From positions 1 to 8,527 of the forward strand of contig CANQJY010000044.1 in the NCBI GenBank assembly GCA_947624365.1: DNA of 8,527 bases, written 5' to 3'. Positions within the stretch are counted from its first letter, which is position 1, and the number at the start of each line of letters is the position of its first letter. A program made the translations under genes and the position numbers. The notes beneath the pieces were generated by a model, which worked only from the letters and a program-made list of their open reading frames with translations, made no database searches and was not told where the DNA came from. Positions 6,281 to 8,527 of this stretch are shown here, piece after piece. The DNA is from an uncultured Clostridia bacterium. GTDB lineage: Bacteria; Bacillota; Clostridia; TANB77; CAG-508.

Positions 6281-6284
6281 AACA

Positions 6285-8525
6285 CTAGTTTCTTGTAACC
6301 CATTTGATTAAGTTCATATTTGCTGGTTCTAACAACATTTCATGTTTTGGCATTACTCTGAATGTGTAACCGTAATTTCCTCCTGTTTTTAATTCTATTT
6401 TTGCCTCGTATTCTCCATTTTTATATTTCATTGGTATTATTTGTATGTCTTCTACTACACCATTTTCTAGTATTTTTCCATAATAACATTCTACCATGAT
6501 GTTTTCTGGATTTAAGTTTGCTAATTCTACTTGGCATTTTACCTCTATACAATTTCCTGCATCAATTGTAATATTGTCTAGATTATTACTTTGAGTAATG
6601 GATACATTTTTCCAACTGTTATATGTGTCTTTTTTCCATGAGTTGAATTCTGCTACACTACTTAAATCTTCATAATATTTATTGTGTAAATTACATAGTG
6701 GTATATAATATTGATCTACATAGTCTGATAACATTCTTGATGTACTATAATTACCCCCTGTTGAAATAATAGAATTTTTCATCATTTCTATCCATTCTTT
6801 TGACATTCCATTTTTGTCTTTTTGATAATAGCTTGGTATAATTTTGTTTTCTAATGTTTCATACATGTTTTGGCTGTCTGTTATATCTTGTGCTTCATAT
6901 GAATCATAATCATTGTTAAATCCTATTCTCCAACCATTTTTTTGGTCATATGCTTCTGCCCACCAACCATCTAAAACGCTGAAATTGATAACACCATTTA
7001 CAGATGCTTTTTGTCCACTTGTTCCAGATGCTTCCATTGGTCTCCTTGGATTATTTAACCAAACGTCTACACCACTAATAAGATACCTTGACATTGCAAT
7101 ATTATAGTTTTCTAGTAAAAATATTTTTCCTTTAAATTGTGGCATCATTGATATATCATGTATATATTTTATTAAATCTTGTCCTTCCTTATCTGCTGGA
7201 TGTGCTTTTCCTGCAAATATAAGCTGTATTGGTCTTTCACTATCATTTAAAATTTGCGTGATTCTTTCTAAATCTTTGAAAATTAGTGTTGCACGTTTAT
7301 ATGTTGCAAATCTTCTTGCAAATCCTATTGTTAATGCATTTGGATTTAGCTTTGACACAATAGAATGGATTTCTTCATAACTATATCCTGAACGCCTTAA
7401 TCTTTCTGTTGTTTTATCTTTTACAAGATTTAGTAATTTTTCTTTTCTATTTTGATGTGCTTCCCATAATTCATTATCTGGAATATTTTTTATTTTTTCC
7501 CATACATAATTATATTGTATTTTGTCTTGCCAATATGGAATTAAGTATTTGTTATATAATTCTTTTAAATTTGGTGCAAGCCATGAGCAAGTATGTATTC
7601 CATTTGTTACATATCCTATTGGAGATTCATTTGCTGCTATTTCAGGCCAAATTTCTCCAAATAGTTCTCTAGAAACTGCTCCATGTAATTTACTTACTCC
7701 ATTTTTCTTCCCTGCAACTTTTAATGCTAAAATTCCCATATTAAATCCTGGTTCTAAGTCTTCACATGGTTTCATTCCCATCTTTAAAAATTCTTCACGA
7801 GAAATCGCTAATCTTGGCCAAAAATCTTTGAAATATCTTTCAACTAATGATATTGGGAAAATATCGTTACCTGCAGGAACTGGTGTATGTGTTGTAAATA
7901 CAGTCATTGAAGATACAATATCTTTTGCTATATCAAAAGAAACTTGTTTATCTTTAATGATATTTTTTATTAATTCTAAGATTAAAAATGAAGAATGTCC
8001 TTCATTCATATGATATACTGTTGGTTTTAAGTTTAGTGCTCTTGTTAATAAATTTACTCCTCCCATACCTAATACAATTTCTTGCCTAATTCTCATCTCT
8101 TGGTCTCCACCGTATAGGCGTAGTGTAACATCTCTATCTTCTGGATTATTTTTTTCAATGTCAGAGTCTAATAAATATAGTTTAACTCTACCAACATCAA
8201 TTTTCCAAACTTTTAGATAAATTCTTCTTTTAGGAAATTTTATATAAATAGTTAAATCTTCTCCTTCTTCTGTTTTTACTGCATGAATTGGTAAATCATA
8301 TAAATCAATATCATAGTATTCTGTTTCTTGTTGCCCATTTCCATTGATTTTTTGATGAAAATATCCATTTTTATATAATAACCCTACCGCTACTAATGGT
8401 ACACCTAAATCACTTGCTGATTTTAGGTGATCTCCTGATAATATTCCTAATCCACCAGAATAAATTGGAATAGTTTCATCTAATCCATATTCTGCTGAAA
8501 AATATGCTATTAAATCATTTTTATT
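6285..8525 (-). CDS. glgP: Alpha-glucan (glycogen/maltodextrin) phosphorylase, 5' end beyond the window
   Basis: This GT35 enzyme releases glucose-1-phosphate from the non-reducing ends of glycogen or maltodextrins with pyridoxal phosphate. The frame is open to the right edge, so 746 residues are visible and an N-terminal part is missing; an ATG at 8096 is internal. Motifs in visible numbering: YFSAEYG (8-14) and GGLGILSGDHLKSASDLG near the start; NEGHSS (174-179); NGIHTCSWLAP; the phosphate/substrate region GFARRFATYKRAT (401-413); FAGKAHPAD (437-445); and EASGTSGQK (498-506), whose K506 should be the PLP lysine, followed by NFSVLDGWWAEAY. This pattern belongs to the short, Thermotoga-like bacterial type often preceded by a DUF3417 domain. 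The last ~120 residues are an accessory beta-rich tail. No truncation is seen at the 3' end. Glycogen or starch breakdown is the expected role. Confidence 0.93.
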   Translation of the reverse strand, partial: NKNDLIAYFSAEYGLDETIPIYSGGLGILSGDHLKSASDLGVPLVAVGLLYKNGYFHQKINGNGQQETEYYDIDLYDLPIHAVKTEEGEDLTIYIKFPKRRIYLKVWKIDVGRVKLYLLDSDIEKNNPEDRDVTLRLYGGDQEMRIRQEIVLGMGGVNLLTRALNLKPTVYHMNEGHSSFLILELIKNIIKDKQVSFDIAKDIVSSMTVFTTHTPVPAGNDIFPISLVERYFKDFWPRLAISREEFLKMGMKPCEDLEPGFNMGILALKVAGKKNGVSKLHGAVSRELFGEIWPEIAANESPIGYVTNGIHTCSWLAPNLKELYNKYLIPYWQDKIQYNYVWEKIKNIPDNELWEAHQNRKEKLLNLVKDKTTERLRRSGYSYEEIHSIVSKLNPNALTIGFARRFATYKRATLIFKDLERITQILNDSERPIQLIFAGKAHPADKEGQDLIKYIHDISMMPQFKGKIFLLENYNIAMSRYLISGVDVWLNNPRRPMEASGTSGQKASVNGVINFSVLDGWWAEAYDQKNGWRIGFNNDYDSYEAQDITDSQNMYETLENKIIPSYYQKDKNGMSKEWIEMMKNSIISTGGNYSTSRMLSDYVDQYYIPLCNLHNKYYEDLSSVAEFNSWKKDTYNSWKNVSITQSNNLDNITIDAGNCIEVKCQVELANLNPENIMVECYYGKILENGVVEDIQIIPMKYKNGEYEAKIELKTGGNYGYTFRVMPKHEMLLEPANMNLIKWVTRN

Positions 8526-8527
8526 TT

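Noticed and set aside
7522..8013. Plus-strand open frame of 163 codons
   Set aside because: It lies entirely within the well-supported phosphorylase gene on the other strand, with no ribosome site or recognisable motif.
8094..8096. ATG at 8096 as the start of the phosphorylase
   Set aside because: The same frame continues to the window edge through conserved family motifs such as YFSAEYG and GGLGILSGDH, so the gene is cut by the window, not started here.

Overview
The window (about 8.5 kb, mostly very AT-rich) looks like chromosome of an anaerobic, low-GC Clostridia-type Firmicute. Supporting signs are the strong purine-rich Shine-Dalgarno sequences, codon use rich in AAA, TTA and AAT, a sporulation gene (spoIIM) next to a XerD-type recombinase, and an alpha-glucan phosphorylase of the short bacterial type. 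Only the first ~480 bases differ. They are about 54% GC over bases 361-480, against about 28% over 481-600 (hand counts), and they encode part of a RasP-like membrane protease closest in appearance to Staphylococcaceae. The join falls inside an open reading frame at a short stretch of microhomology. It is most simply read as a chimeric join of DNA from two organisms.

Layout, left to right: a RasP C-terminal fragment (1-~478, minus) joined in frame to the N-terminal half of XerD (~479-952, minus); spoIIM (1059-1670, minus); an endonuclease Q/YqxK-type PHP nuclease (1744-2874, minus); a degenerate HD-GYP-like protein interrupted by a one-base frameshift (2875-3685, minus); rnhA, ribonuclease HI (3714-4154, minus). 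A divergent intergenic region follows, with a near-consensus promoter for rnhA, and then tmcAL (4262-5491, plus). A hemolysin III/TrhA-family membrane protein (5497-6171, minus) is convergent with tmcAL. A long inverted-repeat element (6195-6280) lies between it and an alpha-glucan phosphorylase gene (6285-8525, minus) that runs off the right edge.

The minus-strand genes rnhA, HD-like, endoQ, spoIIM and probably xerD form one block led by the promoter at 4200-4228. xerD also has a plausible promoter of its own. The block mixes nucleic-acid surveillance (RNase HI, EndoQ) with sporulation (SpoIIM) and chromosome-dimer resolution (XerD). A yqxK-spoIIM-xerD neighbourhood is also known from Bacillus.

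No complete new system can be supported. The points most worth a second look are: the XerD/RasP chimera; the HD-like gene with its frameshift, lost HD residues and stop-free continuation into EndoQ; the palindrome filling the rnhA promoter spacer; the perfect 27-bp inverted repeat; and a possible leader hairpin covering the spoIIM ribosome binding site. No intergenic stretch exceeds about 120 bases. I saw no tRNA, rRNA, CRISPR array or transposase.
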